Below are positions 18,571 to 27,360 of a stretch of DNA of 64,000 bases, one piece after another. The stretch is from Clostridium neonatale (lineage in GTDB: Bacteria > Bacillota > Clostridia > Clostridiales > Clostridiaceae), in contig NZ_LN890328.1 of the NCBI RefSeq assembly GCF_001458595.1, forward strand, positions 2,391,855 to 2,455,854, given 5' to 3'. The notes beneath the pieces were generated by a model that was not told the DNA's origin, searched no databases, and saw only the letters and a program-made list of their open reading frames with translations. Position 1 is the first letter of the stretch, and every line of letters starts with the position of its first letter. Both the position numbers and the translations under genes were made by a program.

Positions 18571-18985
18571 AATTCAAAGTTCACAATTCACAATTTTTAT
18601 ATAGCTAACAGTTGACAAGTGACAATTAATTTAGAAGTCTAAAAAAGATTTCTTTATTTTAATATTGCATATGGTGCTGTCGCATAAAATAATTTGCGTA
18701 TGCTCCTTTTTGTGGATGTTACAAATTAAAATTTATATTTTAAACGTGAAGATATAAAAATGGTGAATATCTCAAAGTTATAAATTTTACATTCTACAAA
18801 CTTCATCAAAACATAAAATTTAGAAAGCTTAAATCTTTTTTTCTTAACTATAATCTATTCATTCATACTCTTTCTCTCTTAAATCAAAATTTGTAAGCGC
18901 GACAGTCACAAGCAGCTTTTAATAATGTATAAACATTATTTTTCTATTTAAATTATGAATTGTGCATTTTGAACTGTGCATTGTC
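18571..18985. mobile_element. Nested MITE-like element between spoVAC and spoVAD
   Basis: The spacer has no gene. Its left end (ACAATTCAAAGTTCACAATT) and the reverse complement of its right end (ACAATGCACAGTTCAAAATG) form imperfect inverted ends that abut the spoVAC stop. Inside lies a second pair, GGTGCTGTCGCATAA near 18673 and the reverse complement GTGACTGTCGCGCTT ending at 18909, resembling insertion-sequence ends. No transposase frame is present, so this looks like one miniature element inserted in another. Confidence 0.6.
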
Positions 18986-19453
18986 TTAAAATAATCCAAT
19001 AACATAATATATTATTCCTATTATTACAGATGTACCTATTCCATATACTAATACAGGTCCTGCAATAGTAAACATCTTTGCTGCTACTCCAAAAATATAT
19101 CCTTCTTTTTTAAATTCTATTGCCGGTGCAACTACTGCATTAGAAAACCCTGTAATTGGAACTACAGTACCAGCACCACCAAAACTAGCCATTTTACCAT
19201 ATATACCAGTTCCTGTTAATACTGCACCTATAAATACCATTATTATAGGAACTATATTCATTACTTGTTCTTTTGGATAACCAAAACTTTCAATTATATT
19301 CATAATTAATTGTCCAATATCACATATAATTCCACCAACCAAAAAGGCTTTTAAGCAATTCTTGAATATTTCTGATTTAGGAGTTGCTTCTTTAGCCATC
19401 TGCTTATATTTATTTTTTATTTGTTCTTCTCTTCTTTTACTATTGCTGCTCAT
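18986..19453 (-). CDS. spoVAC: Stage V sporulation protein AC
   Basis: Membrane protein of the SpoVA dipicolinate channel, described in Bacillus as mechanosensitive. 155 residues: a basic N-terminal tail of about 30 residues, then four hydrophobic segments with the motif GGAGTVVPITGFSNAVVAPA. A GGAGTG site precedes the ATG. Upstream, only about 85 bp separate the start from the end of a 640-bp palindromic element that divides it from sigF, so any forespore promoter must lie in that short stretch or inside the element. Confidence 0.96.
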   Translation of the reverse strand: MSSNSKRREEQIKNKYKQMAKEATPKSEIFKNCLKAFLVGGIICDIGQLIMNIIESFGYPKEQVMNIVPIIMVFIGAVLTGTGIYGKMASFGGAGTVVPITGFSNAVVAPAIEFKKEGYIFGVAAKMFTIAGPVLVYGIGTSVIIGIIYYVIGLF

Positions 19454-19536
19454 TTTTCACACTCCTTTTTCTTATATGATTATTATTCACATTTTTTTTA
19501 AAATTAATTATGTTATATTATTCCACAACATAAATC

Positions 19537-20176
19537 AGGGATGTAGAAAGTTTAGAGTGAGATAACCGAAATAAAACTCATAGTATCTATATTATTTCTG
19601 TTATAAATGAATATATTTTTTTAATTAATGAATAGTTATCTATATGTTAAAGATTAAATAATTTAATCTTTTATCAATTTTTAAAAGTAATAAGTCTATG
19701 AATATAAAATTTTGATTATTTTCTAAACGTAGAAGAAATTTTTAAAGTGAAATATCTTCAGCAGTAGATGAAGATGATCTAAGATAGTCTATCTTGTTAG
19801 TTTTGTACATCATCAAGCATTATATACCAAGGAAATACGCACTTTTATTAGTAGCATCATAAGTTATAATAATTGATTGAAAACTGTATTTTAGGTATTG
19901 AATATTTACCAAAATATAAATTACATTAAATAATGGGTTTAGAGAAAAACAAAGAAATTCAATATATGATAGGCGTAGTATTGTATTAAGAAATTTAAGC
20001 TTTTAACTTCTTAGACAGAGGCTGTTCCAAAATTATTTGTCCAACACTTGCTGTTGGAGCAAATTGTTTTGGGTACAGCCTTTGTCTTTAGAAGTTTTAG
20101 CTTAAATTTCCCTACAATCGAGCCTATCATATATTGAATTTCGGTGTTATCCACTAAACTATGATTCTACGTCCCT
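19537..20176. mobile_element. 640-bp non-coding palindromic element between sigF and spoVAC
   Basis: The 751-bp gap has no gene. Its ends are AGGGATGTAGAA (19537) and, reverse-complemented, AGGGACGTAGAA (20176), both followed by GTTTAG, GATAAC and CGAAAT. An inner pair of arms of about 100 bp (from 19954 and back from 20142, both reading GAAATTCAATATATGATAGG) forms a large imperfect hairpin. At its tip sits a 60-bp unit with ends AGGCTGTTCCAAAA / TTTTGGGTACAGCCTT that resemble insertion-sequence termini. No transposase is present, suggesting nested miniature elements. Confidence 0.65.
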
Positions 20177-20204
20177 TATTTATATTATAAACATTCATAT
20201 TTTC

Positions 20205-20960
20205 TTATTCTTCTAATCTTTTTTTCATCTGAGCTAGAACCTTTTTCTCTATTCTAGATACTTGTACTTGACTTATTCCTAACATCTTTGCTACCTGAAC
20301 TTGTGTTTTATCTTTAAAGTATCTAAGCATTATGATTTGCCTAGCCTTTTCATCTAGGCTTCTTAATGCTTCTTTAAGTGCTATTCTTTCAATTAAATTA
20401 TCATCACATTTCTTTTCTTCACTTAACTTATCAATTAATAAAACTGGCGCTCCATCATCCTGATGTATAGTATCATATAAATATTGAAGACTATTTGCTG
20501 ATTCAATAGCAAATATTATTTCTTCCTTATCTACACCTGCATATTCTGCTAATTCTTCAATTGTTGGACTTCTTTGTAATGTCTTGCTTAGTTGCTCCTT
20601 ATAGATGCTAATTTTTCTAGCTAAGCTTTTTACATTTCTACTAACTTTAATCATTCCATCATCTCTTAGGAATCTCTTTATTTCACCTATAATCATCGGA
20701 ACTGCATATGTAGAAAACTTAACATTATAATCCGTATTAAAATTATTAATAGCTTTAACTAAACCAATAGATCCAATTTGAAATATATCCTCATACTCAT
20801 ATCCTCTATTTAAAAACTTTTTACTAATTGACATAACAAGCGGTAGATTCATTTCTATTAATTTATTCATAGCTTCTGAATCTCCATTTTTCGCTAAATT
20901 AAGCAGTTCTGGATTATGGTCATAATTATAAGCCTCTCTTTTTCTATCCTCATTTCCCAT
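20205..20960 (-). CDS. sigF: RNA polymerase sporulation sigma factor SigF
   Basis: First forespore-specific sigma factor, held inactive by SpoIIAB and released by dephosphorylated SpoIIAA. Regions 2 (DIFQIGSIGLVKAINNF, KFSTYAVPMIIGEIKRFLRD), 3 and 4 (QVQVAKMLGISQVQVSRIEK helix-turn-helix) are present; 251 residues is normal. The frame opens at a GTG overlapping the spoIIAB stop, but TTAGGTG lies 6 bp before the ATG at 20960, which is the better start. It is the third gene of spoIIA. Confidence 0.98.
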   Translation of the reverse strand: MGNEDRKREAYNYDHNPELLNLAKNGDSEAMNKLIEMNLPLVMSISKKFLNRGYEYEDIFQIGSIGLVKAINNFNTDYNVKFSTYAVPMIIGEIKRFLRDDGMIKVSRNVKSLARKISIYKEQLSKTLQRSPTIEELAEYAGVDKEEIIFAIESANSLQYLYDTIHQDDGAPVLLIDKLSEEKKCDDNLIERIALKEALRSLDEKARQIIMLRYFKDKTQVQVAKMLGISQVQVSRIEKKVLAQMKKRLEE

Positions 20961-20969
20961 ATCTTTCAC

Positions 20970-21401
20970 CTAACTTACTATGTTAAATTTTTTCTTAATT
21001 ACAACCCTTGTTCCAATCCCTTTCTCACTTTCAACATGTAATTCATCCATAAATGTCTCCATCACCGTGAATCCCATTCCAGAGCGTTCTAGATCTGGTC
21101 TAGATGTATATAACGGTTCCATAGCTTGTTTGATATCATCTATACCTTTTCCCTTATCAGAAATTGCTATAATCACTTCATTTCCTATTATTTCTGTTTC
21201 TATTTTTATCATTTTATCTTTTTCATTCTCATACCCATGTATTATGGCATTAGTCACAGCTTCTGATACTGCTGTCTTTACATCACTCAATTCATCTATT
21301 GTTGGATCTAGCTGTGAAATAAACGCTGCTACTGCGACTCTTGCAAATGCTTCATTCTCAGATTTAGCTATAAATTCCAAACTCATTTTATTATCAAACA
21401 T
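20970..21401 (-). CDS. spoIIAB: Anti-sigma F factor and serine kinase SpoIIAB
   Basis: Binds and inhibits sigma-F in an ATP-dependent way and phosphorylates SpoIIAA. GHKL-fold kinase with the N box EAVTNAIIHGY, G1 box SDKGKGID and G2 box SGMGFTVM all visible. 143 residues, as in the family. A start eight codons upstream is possible in frame, but GGAGGGG lies 5 bp before the ATG at 21401. It is 14 bp from spoIIAA and 9 bp from sigF, so the three are co-transcribed. Confidence 0.98.
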   Translation of the reverse strand: MFDNKMSLEFIAKSENEAFARVAVAAFISQLDPTIDELSDVKTAVSEAVTNAIIHGYENEKDKMIKIETEIIGNEVIIAISDKGKGIDDIKQAMEPLYTSRPDLERSGMGFTVMETFMDELHVESEKGIGTRVVIKKKFNIVS

Positions 21402-21415
21402 GATAACCCCTCCAT

Positions 21416-21751
21416 TTAAATACACCCTACTGCTTCTTCTATGGTATTGTATTTTTTTATAACTTTATATAAGCCAGCAAGTTCAAAAATTTTATTTACA
21501 TTTTTATTTACATTACTTATAAAAAGATTTCCACCTCTATAAGAAATTTTCTTATATCTTCCCATAACTGCTCCGATTCCGGAACTATCCATAAATGAGA
21601 CTCCCGAAAAATCTAGAATTATATTTTTTGCTTCATTCATATCAATCTTATCATCAATTTTAACTCTAACTTCCTCTGCACTATTATGATCTAGCTCTCC
21701 TTTTAAAGTTACAATTAAAATATCTCTTTGCATATTAAAATCTAAAAACAT
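21416..21751 (-). CDS. spoIIAA: Anti-sigma F factor antagonist SpoIIAA
   Basis: STAS-domain protein of 111 residues whose dephosphorylated form frees sigma-F from SpoIIAB in the forespore. The phosphorylation site motif FMDSSGIG places the target serine at residue 57, equivalent to Ser58 of Bacillus. The AAGG site lies rather far (about 14 bp) from the ATG, and an in-frame stop just upstream rules out a longer protein. First gene of the spoIIA operon. Confidence 0.97.
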   Translation of the reverse strand: MFLDFNMQRDILIVTLKGELDHNSAEEVRVKIDDKIDMNEAKNIILDFSGVSFMDSSGIGAVMGRYKKISYRGGNLFISNVNKNVNKIFELAGLYKVIKKYNTIEEAVGCI

Positions 21752-21846
21752 ATTTTTATGAGATTACCTTTAATAATTTATGTTAATCTGTAAGGTATTC
21801 CCTTACCTCCCCTCTTTATTTTTATATTTTTTATCATCTTTACCAT

Positions 21847-21876
21847 ATTTTAACACATAATTTTACTGCTAGTCAA
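21847..21876 (-). promoter_or_regulatory. Candidate promoter of spoIIA
   Basis: On the minus strand TTGACT (21871-21876) is followed after 18 bases by TAAAAT, about 95 bp before spoIIAA. In Bacillus this operon is read by sigma-H; the boxes here look more like sigma-A, so assignment is open. Between it and the gene lies a strong Shine-Dalgarno-like GAGGGGAGG with a GTAAGG / CCTTAC hairpin (21790-21814) and no reading frame after it. Confidence 0.4.
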
Positions 21877-21916
21877 TTTTTTTATTACGAAAATTAATCA
21901 ATATTTTTTAAACATT

Positions 21917-21948
21917 AAAAAGCTACATCAATAATATTTTGATGTAAC
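21917..21948 (-). terminator. Terminator downstream of the Lon-like protease gene
   Basis: Ten-base stem (GTTACATCAA / TTGATGTAGC on the minus strand), 7-nt loop, then TTTTT, located 32 bp after the stop codon of the protease gene. Confidence 0.85.
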
Positions 21949-21979
21949 TTTTTCTTATCTGGCCTAGTATATATTTTTA

Positions 21980-24292
21980 TTATTTTTTTCTTTTACTTGT
22001 TTTATATTTAGAAATTTCATCTTCAATTTCTTTTAGAAAACTCTTCATGGTATCTTCTTCATTAAAAATAAGAACTCTAAGTGCATCTTCCAAAGTATCC
22101 ATGGAATAAATATGAAATTTATTATTCTTAATATCATCTTCTACATCACACTTTAAAATAAGCTCATTTTTATTGGAACTAGGAATTAAAACTCCCTTAC
22201 CGTCTACTGTGTCCAAAATACTGCAAACTCTATGAAATCCTTCTATCTTTTCATTCACTCCACCTATTGGCTGAACTTCTCCAAATTGATTTATCGATCC
22301 CGTTACTGCTATATTCTGTCTTATAGGTCTTTTGCTTAAGGCAGATAAAATACATACAATTTCTGCAACAGATGCACTATCCCCATCAATCATTCCATAA
22401 GTCTGCTCAAAGCTTAATTGAAAATCTACTGGAAGTTTTTCATACGGAGTTATTAGCGCACTTAAAATTCCTCTCAATATACTAATTGACTTTTCATGAA
22501 TACTTCCACTCATATTACATTCTTTATGAATATCAATTATATTCCCACTGCCTTGAAGTGCAATACATGTTATTCTCATTGGTTTACCAAAACTATAAAA
22601 TTCAGTTCCAACTACAGCTAAGCCATTAACGATCCCAATTTTTTCTCCGCTTGTAGTTATTAATATTTTTCTATATTTATAGCTGTCCATAACTTCTTTT
22701 AAAATTTCTTCATCTTCATATGCTACTTCTAGTATATCTTCTTTATCGATAGATGTCTTTTTTTTCATTTTTGCATTATTATCTGCTAAATACAAAACTC
22801 TATTAATATAATAATCATCTATTGAAATTTTATTTCTACTTCCAGATATTCTTGTTAAAAACTTAATTATCTCTTTTATACCTTCATTGTTTATTTCTAA
22901 TAAACGATCATTCTCTATTTTTCTTCTTATATTAGATATTATATAATTCTGAGCTTCTTCTTCATAATGTAGTCTTCTTTCTACTTCTATTCTAATTGGA
23001 AAAATTCTTTTGAAGTCCTCATCTTTATCATATAATACTTCAAAACTTTCATAATCTCCAATTAATATAACCTTAACGTCAATAGGTATAGGAGCTGGTT
23101 TTAATCCTGCAATAGCTAACATTTCTAAATAACTTTTTGAGTAATTATAATCAACTCGTCCATGCATTAAAGCCTTCTTTAAATAATAATAGCTTATTCC
23201 ATTTCCACTGTTTATTAATGAAGTCAGTCTCACTATTAAACATCCCTCATTAGCCTTAACCAAACTTCCTGCCGTTATAAGTGACATATCAGTTATATAT
23301 TCACCATTATGATTTCTATATTCTATATTCCCAAGCAGATTAGCTAAACTAGGATCATCTTCATAAATAACTCTAGGATGTTCTATATTTAAATTGTCTA
23401 CTATTACATTAACTTGATATTTATCAAGGATTTCTTTTATTTTCCCCTCGTCTTCTTCAAGATTTATAGTATAACAATCCACTATCTCATCATCAATACA
23501 ATCAAACATTTCTATCAAATATCTATATACATCATCTTCAGTAAGAAATTCTAATAACAAATCATCCTTGTATTGTTCCATAGTACCTTTTAAATAGTCT
23601 CTATATATTATTTTTAATTTTTCTATAGATAGATTTTCTATGTCCTTTAGCTTTTCTAAAATTTCTTCTGCTTGAATTTTTAGTTTTGAAGCCTGCTTCT
23701 CTATAACTTCTTGAGTATCCTCTTCTAAATTGTCGTATTCTTCCTGTGTCATTTCATTTCCGCCATCTTTTAATGGAATAAATATAAATCCTCCACTAGT
23801 AGACTTCACATCAAAATTCTCTACTTTTGCCATTTGCATAAGCTTTGTTATATAATTATTTCTTTCTTCATTTATATTCTCAATTATAGATTCTTTTTCC
23901 TCAATAGATGAACTACTATAAAATTCATTTATGTCATACAAGTACTTCTTTTTCACTTCTTCTAGTAAATCTTTTAGTAAAACCCCTTTTCCATTTTTTA
24001 GGAATATAATTTTAGGTGATGTGGAATCCTGATTTGTAACATAACAAATATCTTTTGGTGCTTCTTTTTCTTTATAAATTTCAGAAATTTGTTCTGCTAA
24101 TACTTCAACTTTTTCTTTTGAAAATGAATCAACATAATATATATTGAACCCATCTTTTTTAATATTTAAAGCCTTTTTTATTTTATCAAAACCTATATAC
24201 TTTTTAGATGATACGTCATCATTTAATTTCTTCATTGTATTCTCACACGAAGTGCAAAAAATTATTTCTTTTGGAGTTAACTCTTTCTTCAT
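21980..24292 (-). CDS. Lon-like serine protease with degenerate ATPase module
   Basis: 770 residues of the archaeal-like LonB/LonC lineage. The C-terminal protease domain is intact, with the Ser-Lys dyad in IDGDSASVAE (Ser639) and GGVNEKIEGF (Lys682). In the N-terminal AAA+ region the P-loop position after GFNIYYV reads DSFSKEKV (55-62) where active relatives have GxxGTGK. The Walker B position reads GCLIVRLTSLI (350-360) instead of the usual hydrophobic-DE pattern. Both losses suggest ATP-independent proteolysis. A long helical insertion (130-260) follows. It lies upstream of the spoIIA operon and is closed by its own terminator. Confidence 0.88.
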   Translation of the reverse strand: MKKELTPKEIIFCTSCENTMKKLNDDVSSKKYIGFDKIKKALNIKKDGFNIYYVDSFSKEKVEVLAEQISEIYKEKEAPKDICYVTNQDSTSPKIIFLKNGKGVLLKDLLEEVKKKYLYDINEFYSSSSIEEKESIIENINEERNNYITKLMQMAKVENFDVKSTSGGFIFIPLKDGGNEMTQEEYDNLEEDTQEVIEKQASKLKIQAEEILEKLKDIENLSIEKLKIIYRDYLKGTMEQYKDDLLLEFLTEDDVYRYLIEMFDCIDDEIVDCYTINLEEDEGKIKEILDKYQVNVIVDNLNIEHPRVIYEDDPSLANLLGNIEYRNHNGEYITDMSLITAGSLVKANEGCLIVRLTSLINSGNGISYYYLKKALMHGRVDYNYSKSYLEMLAIAGLKPAPIPIDVKVILIGDYESFEVLYDKDEDFKRIFPIRIEVERRLHYEEEAQNYIISNIRRKIENDRLLEINNEGIKEIIKFLTRISGSRNKISIDDYYINRVLYLADNNAKMKKKTSIDKEDILEVAYEDEEILKEVMDSYKYRKILITTSGEKIGIVNGLAVVGTEFYSFGKPMRITCIALQGSGNIIDIHKECNMSGSIHEKSISILRGILSALITPYEKLPVDFQLSFEQTYGMIDGDSASVAEIVCILSALSKRPIRQNIAVTGSINQFGEVQPIGGVNEKIEGFHRVCSILDTVDGKGVLIPSSNKNELILKCDVEDDIKNNKFHIYSMDTLEDALRVLIFNEEDTMKSFLKEIEDEISKYKTSKRKK

Positions 24293-24461
24293 ATATCATC
24301 CCACTTTGAAGTTATAATTGTAAATTACATCAAACACTACAAAGCAGTTACCTCCTTATTCAAATTTTAGGTATATATAATATTTTTAAATACCTTCTAT
24401 TAATATTAATATTCTTTAAGAGGTAATTTAGATATACTTTTTTCTTAAATATATATAATAA

Positions 24462-25505
24462 TTAAAATAAGCTTATTTGCTCTACTTCATTTTCTTTAAA
24501 TGATGACGCACTTAATCCTATTAACCTGACCATTCGTAATTTTTCTGCTTCTAAAAGTTCTTTTGCTACTTCATAAATTTCTTTATTATTAGATATATAT
24601 TTATTTAATGTTTTGCTTCTAGTATGATTTTCAAAATTTTCAGTTTTATATTTTAAGGTTATCGTCTTTGCCATAACATTTTTTCTTAATAGATAATCTT
24701 CTATTTCATATGAGAATTCTCTAAGAAATTCTAATAGCTCTTCCTTATTATTCGTGTTAAATTTTAGCGTTCTCTCTTTACCTATAGATTTACGTTCATG
24801 TTCTAATTCTATTTTTCTTAAATCTACACCTCTAATTCTCTCATATATATCAACTCCATTTTTGCCCAAATACTCTACAAAAAACTCTCTTGGCATTTTA
24901 TATAAATCTTTAACATAATATATTCCCATGTTATTTAGTTTACTTACTGATATTTTTCCAAGACCATGAATTCTATCTATTTTTAACTGAAATAAAACTT
25001 CCGGAAGCATATCTCTGCTTATTTCCTTTATTCCATTTGGTTTGTTCCAGTCAGAAGCAAGCTTTGCTAAAAATTTATTATAAGATATTCCTATTGATAG
25101 AGTTAAATTTAATTCTTTAAATACTCTATTTTTTATATATCTCGCTGCTTCCATACCATTTTTTATCTTTCCTTGGCTTAAGTCAAGATATGCTTCATCT
25201 ATAGAAACAGATTCAACCAAAGGTGTTACTTCATTAAATATTTTAAATATTTCCTGGGAAATTTGAACGTATCTGCCGTATCTGCCCGAAATATATACAC
25301 CTGTCGGACACTTTTCTTTCGCAATAAAAATTGGCATTGCTGAATGTACTCCAAATTTTCTTGCTTCATATGAACATGTTGATACTACACCTCTTTCGCT
25401 ATTTCCACCAACAATTACAGGTTTACCTTTAAGATTTGGATTATCCCTCTGTTCGACAGATGCAAAGAAGGCATCCATATCTACATGAAGTATATTATTT
25501 TTCAT
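24462..25505 (-). CDS. dinB: DNA polymerase IV
   Basis: Y-family translesion polymerase lacking proofreading. Palm motifs HVDMDAFFASVE (residues 7-18) and SIDEAYLD carry the catalytic Asp and Glu residues. The thumb and little-finger domains follow. The C-terminus ends QISLF, a good match to the beta-clamp binding motif. 347 residues is normal. A GGAAGGTAGGA stretch precedes the ATG. A terminator lies just upstream, so the gene has its own transcript. No SOS box was clearly recognised. Confidence 0.97.
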   Translation of the reverse strand: MKNNILHVDMDAFFASVEQRDNPNLKGKPVIVGGNSERGVVSTCSYEARKFGVHSAMPIFIAKEKCPTGVYISGRYGRYVQISQEIFKIFNEVTPLVESVSIDEAYLDLSQGKIKNGMEAARYIKNRVFKELNLTLSIGISYNKFLAKLASDWNKPNGIKEISRDMLPEVLFQLKIDRIHGLGKISVSKLNNMGIYYVKDLYKMPREFFVEYLGKNGVDIYERIRGVDLRKIELEHERKSIGKERTLKFNTNNKEELLEFLREFSYEIEDYLLRKNVMAKTITLKYKTENFENHTRSKTLNKYISNNKEIYEVAKELLEAEKLRMVRLIGLSASSFKENEVEQISLF

Positions 25506-25531
25506 TTAAATTCCTACCTTCCCTTATAAAT

Positions 25532-25561
25532 AAAAAGAAGAAATTCATTTAGAATTTCTTC
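25532..25561 (-). terminator. Terminator after the DUF-type gene
   Basis: Perfect 10-bp stem GAAGAAATTC / GAATTTCTTC with a 5-nt loop and a following TTTTT on the minus strand, between the gene at 25576-26529 and dinB. Confidence 0.9.
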
Positions 25562-25575
25562 AAAACTTCACATAT

Positions 25576-26529
25576 TTATGCAAGTACTTCATTCAATATT
25601 CCTTGATTTTTACTAACTAAAAATGAATAAACTCCAAATGCTAAAATTTCATCTACATACTTAACATCTTTTTTATTATTATACATAAATACAATTACTA
25701 CTGCAATCATATTTCTAAAATCTTTATCTATATAATAGTAATATTCAGTTTCTTCATTAGATAAATATTTTAAAATTTCTTTGATTTTATATATAGTATT
25801 ATCAATATTATATTCATTATCAAAGAAACCTACAAGCTGTAAAAATTGATTTCCAATTTTTAAATCATTCTCTTCCAGCTTTATTATCAGCTTTGATATT
25901 GGTTCTATTAATTCTTCAGCATTATTTAATAGAATTGAATTTGTTAATCCCTGAAGTTCATTTTTGTTAAATAAATCCAGTTTCTTGAAATAATCAAATA
26001 TGTTGTCCATTTTTTCATATATATCATTATATTTAACATTTTCTAATGAAAGTAATGCACATAAAACATAATCATCTTGTTTTGTACATGAACCATATTT
26101 TTGTTTTATTATGTTAAATATATATTTCATTCGTTTACATATTATTTTTCTTTCTTTTTTATCTCCATATTTAGTTATTGCATAAGCTGCTATTACTAAA
26201 TGCCCGCATTCAATAAAGTTTTCTTCTACAAGTTCATTAAATGTATCTAATAATTCATCAACAAATTTTTCAGTATCTAAATCATTTTCAACTAATAAAA
26301 ATGATAATATGTAAAGAATATCTCCCCTAAAAGGTGACATATTCATTGTTCTTCTTTTTATCAAGCTTCTAATTGCTTTTACCCTATTATCTTCAATTTT
26401 CATTCTCTTATATCCACTGGTAAGTGCACCAAAATGATTTATATAATCTCCATCGTATCTTAAGTTGTAAATTGCATATCTATAATTTTCTATAATTATA
26501 TCACAAATTTCCTTTATACTATTATCCAT
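25576..26529 (-). CDS. Helical protein of unknown function, DUF4003-like
   Basis: 317 residues, soluble and mostly helical, with no signal peptide, membrane segment or catalytic motif that I can name. The sequence around NMSPFRGDILYILSFLL and the regularly spaced helices recall the DUF4003 family; this is a memory-based guess and not firm. The frame opens 11 codons earlier, but AAGGGGAG lies 8 bp before the ATG at 26529, giving a clear start. It is a single-gene unit ending in a strong terminator. It diverges from the plus-strand gene at 26828. Confidence 0.7.
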   Translation of the reverse strand: MDNSIKEICDIIIENYRYAIYNLRYDGDYINHFGALTSGYKRMKIEDNRVKAIRSLIKRRTMNMSPFRGDILYILSFLLVENDLDTEKFVDELLDTFNELVEENFIECGHLVIAAYAITKYGDKKERKIICKRMKYIFNIIKQKYGSCTKQDDYVLCALLSLENVKYNDIYEKMDNIFDYFKKLDLFNKNELQGLTNSILLNNAEELIEPISKLIIKLEENDLKIGNQFLQLVGFFDNEYNIDNTIYKIKEILKYLSNEETEYYYYIDKDFRNMIAVVIVFMYNNKKDVKYVDEILAFGVYSFLVSKNQGILNEVLA

Positions 26530-26715
26530 GATAAATTTCTCCCCTTTAGTACATAAATACATATATAATTATACTATATAATAAAATATATAATAACTTA
26601 TATATTAATATATTTTATAACTTTTTCTCATGTAATCTTCACTTAAATATATTACAGTATTATTATGACAAACATATGACGAGAAATCTTTTTATAAAAC
26701 AAAAGGCATAAGCAC

Positions 26716-26764
26716 AATACTATTATTATCAATAGTATTCTTTAATTAAATATTGTGGTATAAT
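26716..26764 (+). promoter_or_regulatory. Extended -10 promoter with an overlapping inverted repeat
   Basis: TATAAT at 26759-26764 is preceded by TGG, an extended -10 element, with a weak -35. A perfect inverted repeat AATACTATT / AATAGTATT (26716-26739) covers the -35 position and could be an operator. It is 64 bp before the gene at 26828. The remainder of the divergent spacer shows nothing else. Confidence 0.55.
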
Positions 26765-26827
26765 AAGATGATATTATTAGTATAATAGGATTGTTATCCA
26801 TATATTTATGCAAAGGAGTAAATGATT

Positions 26828-27259
26828 ATGGGCTTTAAAGATAAGTTAAGCGGAAAGATGGGAAAATACTTTCAAGATGCTTACATGCAAAAGTATGGCG
26901 ACAGAATAACTAGTGTTTCTGGGACAATTTTATCTGTAAAATTAATTGAAAAAAGTTATTTAATATTTCATAAGTTAACAGCTGAAATAATTGTAAAACC
27001 TGAAGTTGGTAAGAAAGTTGTTAAATGCTGGTATAAGAAAAATAGATGGTTTAAAAAACCTGAGTTTATAACTGTAAAACAAGGTCATAAAGTTATGATC
27101 ATGGGAGTTAATGGAGAAAAGGACAGCAAAAAAGAAAATTCTCAAGAAGTTCAAATTATGAATTTATTAAATCTTACAACTAAGAAAGACTTGGTTCCTG
27201 TAGACCATAGCCAAATAAAAAAGGTACGTCAACAACAATCAAATATGATGAGACGTTAG
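26828..27259 (+). CDS. Small basic soluble protein, unknown
   Basis: 143 residues, Lys-rich, with a beta-rich middle (SVSGTILSVKLIEKSYLIFHKLTAEIIVKP is one region, residues 31-60) and a charged, Gln-rich tail ending MMRR. No membrane segment or catalytic motif. An ATG two codons earlier (26822) is only 3 bp from the GGAG site; the ATG at 26828 has normal spacing. It has its own promoter and a strong terminator. I do not recognise the family. Confidence 0.65.
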   Translation: MGFKDKLSGKMGKYFQDAYMQKYGDRITSVSGTILSVKLIEKSYLIFHKLTAEIIVKPEVGKKVVKCWYKKNRWFKKPEFITVKQGHKVMIMGVNGEKDSKKENSQEVQIMNLLNLTTKKDLVPVDHSQIKKVRQQQSNMMRR

Positions 27260-27296
27260 GCATTTCACAATTCATAATGCATGATTCACAATTATT
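27257..27296. repeat. Short CAATTCATAATGCATGATTCACAATT repeat
   Basis: Just after the stop codon at 27259 lies CACAATTCATAATGCATG followed by ATTCACAATT, closely matching the repeat at 46.92 kb. It is a single short copy of the dispersed family. Confidence 0.55.
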
Positions 27297-27300
27297 TATA

Positions 27301-27326
27301 AAAAATCCCCAAAAGGGGATTTTTTA
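27301..27326 (+). terminator. Terminator of the gene at 26828
   Basis: AAAAATCCCC - AAAA - GGGGATTTTTT, a perfect stem with T-tract on the plus strand. Confidence 0.92.
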
Positions 27327-27360
27327 TTTGCAATAGTATAATATAGCACTTTAATATAAT

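Noticed and set aside
19537..20176. Insertion sequence with transposase
   Set aside because: No reading frame of useful length lies between the inverted ends on either strand.
20980..21462. Plus-strand frame of 160 codons
   Set aside because: Antisense to spoIIAB, whose motifs are unmistakable; no initiation signals on the plus strand.
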